Source of the DNA: Flagellimonas meridianipacifica
Lineage (GTDB): Bacteria > Bacteroidota > Bacteroidia > Flavobacteriales > Flavobacteriaceae
NCBI RefSeq assembly: GCF_003001695.1
Contig: NZ_PVYX01000001.1
Location: forward strand, 2,062,279-2,126,278
Direction: 5' to 3'
DNA: 64,000 nucleotides
Position numbers and translations under genes: made by a program. Under the pieces are notes generated by a model. The model saw only the letters and a list, made by a program, of their open reading frames with translations. It ran no database searches and was not told the DNA's origin. Shown here piece after piece: positions 15,973-25,466 of the stretch. The first letter of the stretch is position 1; each line of letters begins with the position of its first letter.

Positions 15973-16677
15973 ATGAAAAGGAATTTGAAATTTTCGTTTC
16001 TTATTCTTTTTATGGGCTTAAGCAGTCCAGCTTTTAGCCAAACTCCGAAAGTGAAGTTTCTTCCAGAGGATTTTCGAGCTTCCGATTACGAGAAATATTC
16101 TTTGAAGAAAAAATTTCCAAAAGAAATAGAGGCTCAAGTACTAACTGCCCTGTCTTTTTATCCACAATTGCTGGATACTCGCATTAAGTTTCGATTCAAA
16201 AAGAGAAAGACCCCATTGACCTCAAGGCCCAGAATAATGCACGTCTTCTTGCCTAAAAAATGGCGAACCTACATAATTACAATCAGCTCGGAAACTACTG
16301 AGAGTTTTGCTCCGATTTTATTCTCAAGGCTTCCATATAATGCGCAAATAGGAGTATTGGGTCATGAAATTGCCCATGTTCTGGAATATAGGACACAAAC
16401 CAGTTTTCAGTTGATTGCCTTGGGTTTCAAACTGGGAAACCCTCATTTTACCGATAAGTTTGAATTTAGGACAGATGAGCGCACCATATCCCACGGCTTG
16501 GGATATCAACTGTTTGGTTGGAGCTCTTTTGTCCGTAAAGAACTTAAGGTAGCCGAATGGAAAGGTGCTTCGGAAGTATTGGAATCAGGAAATATTCCAG
16601 AGGCAAAAGAACGTTATATGAATCCCAAAACCATTAAAAAATACATGGTTGAAAATCCCATTTATGACATCAAGTAA
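15973..16677 (+). CDS. Secreted HExxH metalloprotease-like protein
   Basis: 234 residues with signal peptide MKRNLKFSFLILFMGLSSPAFSQ. The motif GVLGHEIAHVLEYR carries the HExxH zinc-binding signature of metallopeptidases; a later Glu/Asp-rich stretch (KFEFRTDERTISHG) could supply the third ligand. I do not recognise the exact family. Last gene of the long plus-strand cluster, converging on the minus-strand gene ending at 16694. Confidence 0.6.
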   Translation: MKRNLKFSFLILFMGLSSPAFSQTPKVKFLPEDFRASDYEKYSLKKKFPKEIEAQVLTALSFYPQLLDTRIKFRFKKRKTPLTSRPRIMHVFLPKKWRTYIITISSETTESFAPILFSRLPYNAQIGVLGHEIAHVLEYRTQTSFQLIALGFKLGNPHFTDKFEFRTDERTISHGLGYQLFGWSSFVRKELKVAEWKGASEVLESGNIPEAKERYMNPKTIKKYMVENPIYDIK

Positions 16678-16693
16678 GAAGTCATTATGTGTT

Positions 16694-17443
16694 TTAAGAC
16701 CTATATGCTTGAATGGCCTCATTAAAAAACGTTATTGCTTCTTTCTTATTAGTGCGGAAAGCTGGAAGAACGGCACCTTTAAAACCATCATCCACCCAGT
16801 GTCCTTTGCTTAAGGGTTTGAAGTTAGAAGTGTCCAAACCTGTGTGTCCGTGATAACCGCTGATATAAAAATAATAATCATCCATAAGTGAATCAGGAAT
16901 GGTGAGCCCCATGCCTACTGCGGTTTCCAAATCCTCGTCCAAAGGTGAGAAAGCCCCAGTGTCAAAATGGTGTGGCCAAATTCGAATGTCAGAACTCAAG
17001 TGATTTTCTTTTAAGACCTCGGAAAGGACCGTATTACCCATTATTCTTAATTGAACCAGCTCCTCCACTTTCTCCGGATTGTTATGCTGGAATGTTTCAT
17101 CTGTACCCATTTGATAAGGAAGATCATAATGAAGCTTGTATTCATAGGTTTTTGAAGAATTCAAATGGGCCGAGACTTCTTTTAACCAGTTGACCACCTC
17201 TTCATGTGATTTTCCATGAAGGGCAAATGTTTTTGGTTCACCAGATACCCACTTCAAGGAAAAACTGGGATAGTCCAAACAAAGTTTAGTTCTTTTCTGG
17301 TCCAAAGGCCATGTTTCAAGACCCTTTTCTGTGTTCGAAAAGGCCAAGTTGGTGTGACTGTCATCCTCTTTTTTTTCCAAAAAACTGATTGCTGTTGTGG
17401 CTAGGTACTGTGCTGCCAAATGCAGCTGCATGGGCATGTCCAT
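16694..17443 (-). CDS. Conserved hypothetical protein
   Basis: 249 residues, no signal peptide or membrane helix. Notable segments are IRIWPHHFDTGAF, PDSLMDDYYFYISGYHG and VLPAFRTNKKEAITFF. The WPHHFD phrase is faintly reminiscent of DUF5996 proteins, but I would not assign the family. Codes alone on the minus strand 58 bp downstream of ypdA. Confidence 0.55.
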   Translation of the reverse strand: MDMPMQLHLAAQYLATTAISFLEKKEDDSHTNLAFSNTEKGLETWPLDQKRTKLCLDYPSFSLKWVSGEPKTFALHGKSHEEVVNWLKEVSAHLNSSKTYEYKLHYDLPYQMGTDETFQHNNPEKVEELVQLRIMGNTVLSEVLKENHLSSDIRIWPHHFDTGAFSPLDEDLETAVGMGLTIPDSLMDDYYFYISGYHGHTGLDTSNFKPLSKGHWVDDGFKGAVLPAFRTNKKEAITFFNEAIQAYRS

Positions 17444-17501
17444 ACTATTGGTTTAAGGTTGTCTTCTAAAAATAAGGATTTATGGCCTTATTTTTTCAGA
17501 A

Positions 17502-18488
17502 TCAAGCCCTTGGGACCAATTGCATTTTTTCCAAAATCGATCTTATGATGATTTCGGCATGAATTCTTGAATTCTCAATGAACCATTTATGGGTTTCCAT
17601 GCCTCCGCATATGACGCCTGCCAAATAAAGCCCCTCAACATTCGTTTCCATGGTATCTGGATTGTATTGAGGTAGTCTTTTTTCATCATTGGAAAGTTGG
17701 ATGCCAAGCTGTTCCAAAAACTCGAAATTGGGCATATACCCTGTCAAGGCGAGGACAAAATCGTTTGGTAAATTGATTACTCCATCAGGTGTATCAACAA
17801 TAAGCTCCTCCTCAAGAATTTCTTTTACTGTGGAATTGTAATAGGCCTTGATACTTCCCTCTTCAATGCGGTTGATGATATCCGGTCTAACCCAATACTT
17901 TACTCGCTGACCAACTTCCGGACCTCGAATAATCAAAGTTACATCTGCTCCCTTTCGGTAACATTCAAGTGCGGCATCAATAGCTGAATTGCTTGCCCCT
18001 ATCACCGCCAATTTTTGACTTGCGTAAAAATGTGGGTCTTTGTAATAGTGCGAGACTTTGGGTAAATCTTCGCCAGGAACATGGATTTTATTTGGTAAAT
18101 CATAAAATCCCGTGGCCACAATAATATTTTTAGTCCTATACCTATTTTTGGAGGTGTTGACGACAAAAGAATCTTCATATTTCTCTACATCATCTACGGA
18201 TTCAAATAGATGAATATTGAGTTTGTTTGAAGTGACAATTCTCCGATAGTACTCCAAGGCTTCATTCCGTTTGGGCTTGGCCTCTTTACTAATGAAAGGA
18301 ATATCATCAATTTCCAGTTTTTCAGATGAGGAGAAAAACTGCATGTTTATGGGATAATTGAAAAGGGAATTTACAATGGTTCCTTTTTCAATAATTATAT
18401 AGGAGAGTCCTTTTTTTTTGGCCTCCAAACCACAGGCTATACCTATTGGGCCTCCACCAATTATAGCCAAATCATAATCCTGCATCAC
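17502..18488 (-). CDS. ypdA: YpdA-family FAD/NAD(P)-dependent (bacillithiol) disulfide reductase
   Basis: 328 residues. The FAD-binding motif is at the N-terminus (AIIGGGPIGIACGLEAKK) and the NADPH-binding motif in the middle (AVIGASNSAIDAALE). The protein lacks the redox CxxC of thioredoxin reductase, as in YpdA. The TMETNVEGLYLAGVICGG region near the C-terminus contacts FAD. YpdA reduces bacillithiol disulfide in Firmicutes; use of bacillithiol here is inferred from the family. It overlaps rpe by 4 bp, so they share an operon. Confidence 0.8.
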   Translation of the reverse strand: MMQDYDLAIIGGGPIGIACGLEAKKKGLSYIIIEKGTIVNSLFNYPINMQFFSSSEKLEIDDIPFISKEAKPKRNEALEYYRRIVTSNKLNIHLFESVDDVEKYEDSFVVNTSKNRYRTKNIIVATGFYDLPNKIHVPGEDLPKVSHYYKDPHFYASQKLAVIGASNSAIDAALECYRKGADVTLIIRGPEVGQRVKYWVRPDIINRIEEGSIKAYYNSTVKEILEEELIVDTPDGVINLPNDFVLALTGYMPNFEFLEQLGIQLSNDEKRLPQYNPDTMETNVEGLYLAGVICGGMETHKWFIENSRIHAEIIIRSILEKMQLVPRA

Positions 18489-19144
18489 GAGATTTCATCT
18501 TTAAGGGCCGATATAGTAGCGGTAGGGTCTTCGCTTCCAAAGACAAAACTACCTGCAACCAATACATCAGCTCCAGCTTCAACTAACTTTTTGGCATTTG
18601 TCGTACTTACACCACCATCAATTTCAATTAATGCCTGAGAATTTTTCTTTTCAATTAGGTTTTTAAGGTTACTAACCTTTTTGTAGGTGTTTTCGATGAA
18701 GGATTGTCCTCCAAAACCTGGATTCACACTCATTACACAAACCAAATCAATATCTTGGATAATGTCTTCCAAAAGATTGACGGAAGTATGTGGGTTCAGT
18801 GCAACCCCAGCCTTCATATCTTCTTCATGGATAGCATGTACCGTACGATGTAAATGATTGCATGCTTCAATATGTACGGTCAAGTTATCACTACCCAGCT
18901 CAGCAAAGGTTTTAATATAGCGGTCTGGTTCAACAATCATTAAATGTACATCCAATGTTTTTTGGGTATGTTCAGCCATGGATTTTATAACCGGCATCCC
19001 AAAGGAGATGTTGGGGACGAAAACGCCATCCATTACATCCAAATGAAACCAATCCGCCCTACTTTGGTTGACCATTTCAATGTCCCGCTGCATGTTGGCA
19101 AAATCGGCTGCAAGTAAAGAAGGGGCTACCAAACGCTCACTCAT
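18485..19144 (-). CDS. rpe: Ribulose-phosphate 3-epimerase
   Basis: 219 residues, full length for the family. It interconverts ribulose 5-phosphate and xylulose 5-phosphate in the pentose phosphate pathway. Visible motifs are SLLAADFANM, WFHLDVMDGVFVPNISFG (catalytic Asp and metal-binding His region), MSVNPGFGGQSF and IDGGVSTTNA, the phosphate-binding loop. A TACTTTTG box lies 22 bp upstream, on the minus strand. First gene of an rpe-ypdA operon. Confidence 0.97.
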   Translation of the reverse strand: MSERLVAPSLLAADFANMQRDIEMVNQSRADWFHLDVMDGVFVPNISFGMPVIKSMAEHTQKTLDVHLMIVEPDRYIKTFAELGSDNLTVHIEACNHLHRTVHAIHEEDMKAGVALNPHTSVNLLEDIIQDIDLVCVMSVNPGFGGQSFIENTYKKVSNLKNLIEKKNSQALIEIDGGVSTTNAKKLVEAGADVLVAGSFVFGSEDPTATISALKDEIS

Positions 19145-19165
19145 CGTTCATTTTGTTTTAGGGTA

Positions 19166-19173
19166 CAAAAGTA
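19166..19173 (-). promoter_or_regulatory. Candidate -7 box of the rpe promoter
   Basis: On the minus strand this reads TACTTTTG, matching the Bacteroidota -7 consensus TAnnTTTG, 21 bp upstream of the rpe ATG. An inverted repeat, ATCGGTAT/ATACCGAT (19183-19204), lies just upstream and could be an operator. Confidence 0.55.
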
Positions 19174-19373
19174 GCGAAATGAATCGGTATGCTTTTATAC
19201 CGATAGCCGAGTAGCGATTCTTATTTCTTAATGGTTCAAGATGGATTCTTCTGTCTGTTCAAACATTAAAAAAATTGGATAGGGACGTCTACTCTTTAAA
19301 AATAATCAATGTATGGGGATAACCTTTTTTCTGTGGTCGTACGAGTATCTGCCTCATCGCTTCTTGATTTTTT

Positions 19374-19580
19374 TTATTGGAAAATGAAGCGTATCCACCT
19401 TTTCCATACTGGAGGTTTGAGTGCATGTCCATCATTTGATTTTTGCAATTCACTTGTTTCTGCATATGGGTTCGACTCAATTTCCAAGGTTTTGGAAGGA
19501 ATAACCAATTGTATCAAACGATACCATATATATAATAAAGCCAGTGCAGCTAAAATCACTATTGTCCAAAAGGCGATCAT
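19374..19580 (-). CDS. Small membrane protein, hypothetical
   Basis: 68 residues: a single transmembrane helix at about 4-30 (FWTIVILAALALLYIWYRL) followed by a polar stretch and a basic, Trp-containing end. The composition is protein-like, but no family is recognised and no promoter box is clear. A different frame (19289-19480) overlaps it and looks less convincing. Confidence 0.4.
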   Translation of the reverse strand: MIAFWTIVILAALALLYIWYRLIQLVIPSKTLEIESNPYAETSELQKSNDGHALKPPVWKRWIRFIFQ

Positions 19581-19833
19581 GTGATAAAACTAGAGGTTAT
19601 GCTTAAAAGAATCCTGTCTAATTGATGTATGCTGAAAGAAGTTTGATTAAACCCTATATCTACTTGACGATTTAAAGACCGAGCTACACCAATACTGTTT
19701 TCCGTTTTTATCAATTCATATACCTCAACCGTCAATTGGTGATTTGAGCCAATAAAACAATCTATACTTTGAGTGGCTAATCAAGGAAATTTTAAAAACT
19801 GGTAGTAGCCTAAATCTTATCCGTTTGATAAAA

Positions 19834-20376
19834 ATGAGTAAAAGAAATGTTTTTAGTTTGGTTTTTTTGATTCTATTTATGTCCATAGTACATGCGCAGC
19901 GAAGTAATGCTTCCTTTGGTGTATTACCTATATACAAGGTAAATGGATATGGAATTAGTGGGAATTTCAACTATTATCATAATGCTACGGATTATTTTCA
20001 AATATCACTGGTGGCTGCCTTTTCCGAAGAACAGCCTAACTCTGCTGCAGCATTCCCATTTGAGGATTATCTGGTAAACCTTGGCTATTTCACTACAGTT
20101 TTGACCTCTACGAAACGAGGAATATCCATTTTTTTTGGTGGCGGACCTTCGTTGGGATATGAAATTATTAATGATAATATGGTTGAGGTCTCTTTTGGAG
20201 TTCAAACTCCAGAAAGTACATGGGTCTATAGAGCTTTTGCGTCCTTTGAGATGAATTTTTACTTGACGGACTCTTTATCATTGATAGTACCCACCACGGG
20301 TATATACCACTACAATAGCGAGGTTGAGGAGATAAAGTTGCTCTTAGGATTGGGAATCCGTTTTTATTTGAATTGA
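19834..20376 (+). CDS. Secreted beta-barrel-like protein, hypothetical
   Basis: I start at the ATG at 19834; a TTG three codons upstream is less likely. 180 residues with signal peptide MSKRNVFSLVFLILFMSIVHAQ and alternating strands (GVLPIYKVNGYGISGNFNYY, FFGGGPSLGYEI, LLLGLGIRFYLN) typical of small Bacteroidota outer-membrane proteins. No family recognised. Confidence 0.6.
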   Translation: MSKRNVFSLVFLILFMSIVHAQRSNASFGVLPIYKVNGYGISGNFNYYHNATDYFQISLVAAFSEEQPNSAAAFPFEDYLVNLGYFTTVLTSTKRGISIFFGGGPSLGYEIINDNMVEVSFGVQTPESTWVYRAFASFEMNFYLTDSLSLIVPTTGIYHYNSEVEEIKLLLGLGIRFYLN

Positions 20377-20442
20377 TGTGTAAATGAGAATTTACCAGTA
20401 TTTAGACGGGGGATTTTTATGGAGAAGAGCTTATAAATGAAA

Positions 20443-20467
20443 AAACTCCGGTAATCAGCCGGAGTTT
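20443..20467 (-). terminator. Terminator hairpin beyond rpoD
   Basis: AAACTCCGG, loop TAATCAG, CCGGAGTTT. On the minus strand the 9-bp stem is followed by a run of six T, so it likely ends the rpoD transcript, 123 bp past the stop. On the plus strand the T-run is weaker, but it may also stop the gene at 19834. Confidence 0.7.
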
Positions 20468-20589
20468 ATTCATCAATCAAAAAACGAACAGTCATGATAA
20501 ACTGTTATAGGGTTACAAATTACAACTTTCTTGCCAAAAAACCAATTTAAGGTTTGTTTAACTGTAATTTGTGGTAATAATTAGGTCAA

Positions 20590-21453
20590 TTACCCCAGAT
20601 AGGTCTTTAAAATTTTACTTCTGGAGGTGTGCTTCAACCTTCTAATAGCTTTTTCCTTTATTTGTCGAACACGTTCTCTGGTCAAGTCAAAAGTCTCACC
20701 AATTTCTTCCAAGGTCATGGAGTGTTGCCCCGCTAAACCAAAGTATAGCCTGATAACATCAGCTTCTCTTGGTGTCAAAGTTTCCAAGGCGCGCTCAATT
20801 TCGGTACGCAAAGACTCATGCAACAATTCCTTATCTGGATTTGGAGATTCACCACTTCGCAATACGTCGTACAAGTTGGAATCCTCACCATCAATCAATG
20901 GTGCATCCATGGATACGTGTCGTCCAGAGTTTTTCAAAGATTGTTTAACATCTTCAACAGTCATGTCCAATTCTTTGGCAATCTCTTCTGCCGATGGCAC
21001 ACGTTCATGAGCTTGCTCCAAGAAAGCAAAAGTCTTATTGATTTTGTTGATAGAACCAATCTTATTCAATGGCAAGCGAACAATACGGGATTGTTCTGCC
21101 AATGCCTGAAGAATGGACTGACGAATCCACCATACGGCATAGGATATGAATTTAAATCCACGGGTTTCATCAAAACGCTGCGCGGCTTTAATCAATCCCA
21201 AGTTTCCTTCATTTATCAAATCGGGAAGCGTCAATCCTTGGTTTTGATACTGTTTTGCAACAGAAACCACGAATCTGAGGTTGGCTTTAGTTAATTTTTC
21301 CAAGGCTATCTGGTCTCCCGCTTTGATTCGCTGTGCCAATTCTACTTCTTCATCGGCAGTAATCAAATCCACCTTACCGATTTCCTGTAAATACTTGTCC
21401 AACGATGCGGTTTCCCTATTGGTAACCTGTTTTGTAATCTTTAACTGTCTCAT
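20590..21453 (-). CDS. rpoD: Primary RNA polymerase sigma factor RpoD (sigma-ABfm type)
   Basis: 287 residues, about half the length of E. coli RpoD because region 1.1 is missing, as is normal in Bacteroidota. Visible are region 1.2 ([10 protein letters not shown]), region 2 ([34 protein letters not shown]), region 3 ([16 protein letters not shown]) and region 4 with its helix-turn-helix ([20 protein letters not shown]). This subunit would recognise the TAnnTTTG boxes seen in this window. It lies downstream of pnp, separated from it by a terminator. Confidence 0.97.
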   Translation of the reverse strand: MRQLKITKQVTNRETASLDKYLQEIGKVDLITADEEVELAQRIKAGDQIALEKLTKANLRFVVSVAKQYQNQGLTLPDLINEGNLGLIKAAQRFDETRGFKFISYAVWWIRQSILQALAEQSRIVRLPLNKIGSINKINKTFAFLEQAHERVPSAEEIAKELDMTVEDVKQSLKNSGRHVSMDAPLIDGEDSNLYDVLRSGESPNPDKELLHESLRTEIERALETLTPREADVIRLYFGLAGQHSMTLEEIGETFDLTRERVRQIKEKAIRRLKHTSRSKILKTYLG

Positions 21454-21564
21454 TTAATTTCCCTTCAATATTTAGTTCGTGAGCAGAGCTCATTAGTTTA
21501 TACGTAGGAAACTTCAAAAAGTTACAATTTGATAAATTTTATTTGAAATATTTTTTGTAAATGA

Positions 21565-21594
21565 AAAAACCCTGGATGATTGTCCAGGGTTTTT
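21565..21594 (-). terminator. Rho-independent terminator of pnp
   Basis: A 12-bp perfect stem (AAAAACCCTGGA / TCCAGGGTTTTT) with loop TGATTG, 20 bp past the pnp stop, followed by a T-run on the minus strand. It separates pnp from rpoD transcription. Confidence 0.85.
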
Positions 21595-21614
21595 GATACA
21601 TATTAAAAAGAGGT

Positions 21615-23837
21615 TTAATCTCTTCTTGGTTTTCGATCACGATTGTCGTTTCTACGATCACCGCCACTTCTACGATCACCTTTATCACGTCTTGGAGGTC
21701 TTTCTACATACCCCTCTGGTTTTGGCAATAAGGCTTTTCGTGAAACCTTTTCCTTTTTGGTCCTTGGATCCAAACCAAAATACTTTACATCGATTACATC
21801 ACCAAGATTCACAACATCGGTTACTTTGTCCGTACGTTCCCAAGCCAATTCAGAAACGTGCAGCAGTACCTCGTTACCAGGAGCTTCGTTATATTCAACT
21901 ACGGCACCAAAGTCAAGCAATTTAATCACCTTCACCTCATAAATACTCCCCACTTCAGGTTTGAACATAACGGCGTCGATTTTTGCGATTACAGCATCAA
22001 TACCCGCCTGGTCAGTACCTAAAATCTCAACAATACCTTCTTCAGTATCTGGGTCTTCGTTGATAACAATGGTAGTATTGGTCTCTTTTTGCAATTCTTG
22101 AATTACTTTTCCACCAGAACCGATAACTGCACCAATATATTCACCAGGAATAATTTTGGTAACAATTTTTGGAGCATAGGATTTAACCTCTGGTCTTGGA
22201 GTCTCAATGGTGTCTGTCAGGTGCTTCAAAATATGTAAACGCCCGTCTTTGGCCTGCATCAAAGCTTTTACCAAGATTTCATACGAAAGTCCTTTTACTT
22301 TAATATCCATTTGACAAGCGGTGATACCATCAGAAGTACCGGTCACTTTAAAGTCCATATCTCCCAAGTGGTCCTCATCACCTAAAATATCGGAAAGTAC
22401 TGCGTATTTGCCTGTTTCGGTATCGGTAATCAATCCCATGGCAATACCAGAAACTGGTTTTTTCAATTGTACACCAGCGTCCATAAGTGCCATAGTTCCA
22501 GAACAAACAGTGGCCATAGAGGAGGAACCATTAGATTCCAATACTTCGGATACTACCCTTACAGTATATGGGCAGTCATCAGGAATCATACCTTTAAGCG
22601 CTCGCTGTGCAAGGTTTCCATGACCTACTTCTCTACGGGATGTTCCACGAATTGGTCTAGCTTCTCCAGTTGAAAAAGGAGGGAAGTTGTAGTGCAAATA
22701 GAAGGTTTCTTCGCCCTCATAAGATGGCATGTCGATCACATTGGCTTCTCTGGAAGTTCCTAAAGTCACCGTGGCCAAAGCTTGGGTTTCTCCTCTGGTA
22801 AAAATGGAAGAACCGTGAACAGATGGTAGATAGTCCACTTCGCACCAGATGGGACGAATTTCATCCGTCTTTCTTCCATCCAAACGTAGGCCTTCCTCCA
22901 AGGTTAGGTTACGTACAGCTTCTTTTTCCGCTTTGTAAAAGTATTTTGAGACCAAGTCTCCAATTTCTTCCAATTCCTCTTCAGAAAATGCTCCTTTAAC
23001 CTCTTCTTTAATAGCCTCGAAAGCTGCACTACGCTCATGCTTGGCGGAACCTGCCTTGGCGATGGCATATACTTTATCATAGGTAAGACCGTGAACTTTC
23101 TTTTCAAGTTCTTCGTCCTCAACCTCAGGGTCGTATTCACGAGTCTCTTTCTTTCCGAAAGCTTCTGCCAGTTTAAGTTGTGCCTCACACTGTACTTTAA
23201 TAGCTTCATGAGCAAATTTGATGGCCTCAACCATTTCCTCTTCAGAAATCTCGTCCATTTCACCCTCAACCATCATTACAGAATCCGCAGAGGCGCCGAT
23301 AACCATATCAATATCTGAATCTTTAAGCTGCGCTCTGGTTGGGTTAATAATCAGTTCTCCATTGACTCTACCCACGCGAACCTCTGAAATAGCACATTCA
23401 AATGGAAAATCTGAAAGTTGGATGGCTGCTGAAGCAGCAAGTCCTGCCATTGCATCGGGCATAACATTTTCATCATGGGACATCAATTGAATCATCACCT
23501 GAGTTTCGGCATGATAATCCTTGGGGAATAATGGTCTTAGTACCCTATCCACCAAACGCATCGTCAATACTTCGCCATCACTTGGTCTAGCTTCACGCTT
23601 AAAGAACCCTCCAGGATAACGTCCGGCTGCTGCAAATTTCTCTCGATAATCCACAGTTAGTGGTAGAAAATCGACATCACTTTGTTTGTAATTGGAAACA
23701 ACTGTACATAGCAACATACATTTGCCAGATTGGACCACAACAGAACCATGGGCCTGTTTGGCCAATTTTCCGGTTTCGATAGAAATCTCCCTACCGTCAC
23801 CGAGGTCAATGACCTCTTTAAAAGTTTTTGGAATCAT
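21615..23837 (-). CDS. pnp: Polynucleotide phosphorylase
   Basis: 740 residues. 3'-to-5' phosphorolytic exoribonuclease of the RNA degradation machinery. Two RNase PH domains (first about 10-230, second about 320-550, with [23 protein letters not shown], in part), then a KH domain ([21 protein letters not shown]), an S1 domain ([20 protein letters not shown]), and an Arg/Asp/Gly-rich tail ending [19 protein letters not shown]. It follows rpsO in the conserved rpsO-pnp order. The leader has several inverted repeats. Confidence 0.97.
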   Translation of the reverse strand: MIPKTFKEVIDLGDGREISIETGKLAKQAHGSVVVQSGKCMLLCTVVSNYKQSDVDFLPLTVDYREKFAAAGRYPGGFFKREARPSDGEVLTMRLVDRVLRPLFPKDYHAETQVMIQLMSHDENVMPDAMAGLAASAAIQLSDFPFECAISEVRVGRVNGELIINPTRAQLKDSDIDMVIGASADSVMMVEGEMDEISEEEMVEAIKFAHEAIKVQCEAQLKLAEAFGKKETREYDPEVEDEELEKKVHGLTYDKVYAIAKAGSAKHERSAAFEAIKEEVKGAFSEEELEEIGDLVSKYFYKAEKEAVRNLTLEEGLRLDGRKTDEIRPIWCEVDYLPSVHGSSIFTRGETQALATVTLGTSREANVIDMPSYEGEETFYLHYNFPPFSTGEARPIRGTSRREVGHGNLAQRALKGMIPDDCPYTVRVVSEVLESNGSSSMATVCSGTMALMDAGVQLKKPVSGIAMGLITDTETGKYAVLSDILGDEDHLGDMDFKVTGTSDGITACQMDIKVKGLSYEILVKALMQAKDGRLHILKHLTDTIETPRPEVKSYAPKIVTKIIPGEYIGAVIGSGGKVIQELQKETNTTIVINEDPDTEEGIVEILGTDQAGIDAVIAKIDAVMFKPEVGSIYEVKVIKLLDFGAVVEYNEAPGNEVLLHVSELAWERTDKVTDVVNLGDVIDVKYFGLDPRTKKEKVSRKALLPKPEGYVERPPRRDKGDRRSGGDRRNDNRDRKPRRD

Positions 23838-23850
23838 AAAAATAATCTTA

Positions 23851-23993
23851 CTCGGAACGTTCCGAGTCGTTAAACATTTGGTCTACCGCCTTCCGGACGG
23901 TCGGGTTGTGTTGTTGTGTTGACCAATGAAAAACTGAATGTAGCTTTTTCAGTATATCCTGGAGCTACCAGGAAATGCGGTTCAAAACGAACC
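23851..23993 (-). promoter_or_regulatory. Structured pnp leader region
   Basis: The gap between rpsO and pnp holds a perfect 16-bp palindrome CTCGGAACGTTCCGAG (23851-23866) ending 13 bp before the pnp start codon, plus hairpins TCCTGG/CCAGGA (23957-23973) and GGTTC/GAACC (23979-23993). In E. coli pnp is controlled through a leader hairpin; a similar role is inferred here only by position. Confidence 0.45.
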
Positions 23994-24002
23994 AAAATAA
24001 AA

Positions 24003-24020
24003 GGGAGGCCAAGACCTCCC
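24003..24020 (-). terminator. Terminator after rpsO
   Basis: GGGAGG, loop CCAAGA, CCTCCC, 6 bp beyond the rpsO stop; on the minus strand it is followed by CTTTTATTTTGG. The short T-run allows partial read-through into pnp. Confidence 0.6.
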
Positions 24021-24026
24021 CTATAT

Positions 24027-24296
24027 TTATTTTCTAATACCTAGTTCTTTGATTAGAGAACGGTATTTTTCAATATCTTTTTTCTTTAGGTAATCCAAAA
24101 GGCTTCTCCTTTTACCTACCAATTTCACCAAAGAACGCTCAGTTGCATAATCTTTGTGGTTCTTTTTAAGGTGTTGCGTCAAGTGGTTAATACGGTAGGT
24201 GAACAGAGCAATCTGTCCTTCCGTAGAACCTGTGTTTTGTTCGGAACCTCCGTGTTTCTTGAAGATATCCGCTTTTACTTCTTTAGATAAATACAT
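24027..24296 (-). CDS. rpsO: 30S ribosomal protein S15
   Basis: 89 residues, the family's usual length. Motifs: FTYRINHLTQHLKKNHKDY and GKRRSLLDYLKKKDIEKYRSLI (quoted in part), which bind 16S rRNA at the three-way junction in the platform. A TATCTTTG box lies 54 bp upstream. Confidence 0.98.
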   Translation of the reverse strand: MYLSKEVKADIFKKHGGSEQNTGSTEGQIALFTYRINHLTQHLKKNHKDYATERSLVKLVGKRRSLLDYLKKKDIEKYRSLIKELGIRK

Positions 24297-24350
24297 TCCA
24301 ATATTATTTTAAATGATTTTTATGTATTTGATTGTCTTTCAATCAGCGTG

Positions 24351-24358
24351 CAAAGATA
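24351..24358 (-). promoter_or_regulatory. Candidate -7 box of the rpsO promoter
   Basis: TATCTTTG on the minus strand, a match to TAnnTTTG, 54 bp before the rpsO ATG, leaving a leader of roughly 50 nt. Confidence 0.55.
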
Positions 24359-24450
24359 ATCCTTTTTTTAGATTGAAAAATTTTTTCAATGCGAATTAAA
24401 CCTTTTTGAAAAGTTCTGGTCATAGAGACAAATCCTAAAATTCAATCATT

Positions 24451-25332
24451 ATGAAAAAGAGTCTCAATCCAATGAACTTTATGAAAATTGCTCCATTTGC
24501 TTTGGTGCTATCCTTTTTTGTGCTCGCTTCCTGTACCAACGAAGAGGAAGACCCCATTGTGGAAGCTTCCAATGACGAATTGATTACTGTGGCGGAACTG
24601 CAAGTTAGTGATGAAACTGAAATGATTTCCGAAGAAGTTTCAACCATCGCTGAAGATGTTTATGCTGCGGATGAAATTTCCCTTACTGCCAAAAGTGACT
24701 ATGCTTCTGACTATTTACCAGATTGTGTCACGATTACTACCGTAGTAACGGATACAACCCGTGAAAAAACCATTGATTTTGGCGAAGGTTGCGAATTACC
24801 AAATGGAAATATGCTAAGTGGTATTATAAACTTGAGCTATGCCAAGGATATGGAGGCTGCCTCAAAATCCATTGCACTTACCTTGGAGAATTTTACCTTT
24901 AATGGTGTTGCCGTAGAAGGTTCTGCGGATATTTTGCGAGTGCGCTCCAATGAAAATGGAAATCCCCAAGGAACTGTCAATGCCTCCTTTGAAGCTACTT
25001 GGCCAAATGGCGACACGGCTTCCTTCACAGGTACTCGAACCCGTGAATGGATAGAAGGTTTTGGTACTGGTTTTTGGGGGGATAATGTGTTCCTAATCAC
25101 TGGTAAAAGAACATACATAGGTAGACTTGGCAATGTATACATGAAAGAGGTGATAGTTCCATTGCGTAGAGAGTTGGCCTGTAGGTTTATTGTAAGCGGT
25201 ATTTTGGAAATATCAAGAAATGATAATACTGCTAGTCTCGATTTTGGGGACGGAAATTGTGATGCCAAAGGTACCTTGACCCAACCTGATGGCACTGAAA
25301 CGGAGGTTTTCTTAAGGAGGTTTCTAAAGTAG
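24451..25332 (+). CDS. Hypothetical lipoprotein
   Basis: 293 residues with a long lipoprotein signal ending in the lipobox LASC (Cys28), then an acidic linker (TNEEEDP) and a globular domain with conserved-looking strands (TREKTIDFGEGCELPNGNM, MLSGIINLSYAKDM, VIVPLRRELACRFIVSGILE in part, ASLDFGDGNCDAKGTL). The paired DFG-G-C phrases in the two halves suggest an internal repeat. No family name assigned. Ends just before a strong terminator. Confidence 0.7.
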   Translation: MKKSLNPMNFMKIAPFALVLSFFVLASCTNEEEDPIVEASNDELITVAELQVSDETEMISEEVSTIAEDVYAADEISLTAKSDYASDYLPDCVTITTVVTDTTREKTIDFGEGCELPNGNMLSGIINLSYAKDMEAASKSIALTLENFTFNGVAVEGSADILRVRSNENGNPQGTVNASFEATWPNGDTASFTGTRTREWIEGFGTGFWGDNVFLITGKRTYIGRLGNVYMKEVIVPLRRELACRFIVSGILEISRNDNTASLDFGDGNCDAKGTLTQPDGTETEVFLRRFLK

Positions 25333-25357
25333 AGTAGGCTTTGTATCTCAGTTTGAG

Positions 25358-25383
25358 AAGGCGTGTTTGTTGAAACACGCCTT
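25358..25383 (+). terminator. Rho-independent terminator
   Basis: An 11-bp perfect stem AAGGCGTGTTT / AAACACGCCTT with loop GTTG, followed by TTTTTT; 26 bp past the lipoprotein stop at 25332. Confidence 0.9.
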
Positions 25384-25466
25384 TTTTATTGGAAATACCT
25401 CCTAATACAGATTCAATAGCGCAATTTGAATCAAAATGTGTCGTTTTTAGAACAAACCAAATCTTT

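Noticed and set aside
19289..19480. A 63-codon frame on the minus strand next to the small membrane protein
   Set aside because: It overlaps the more protein-like frame at 19374-19580, has no helix or family signature, and no promoter or start signal.
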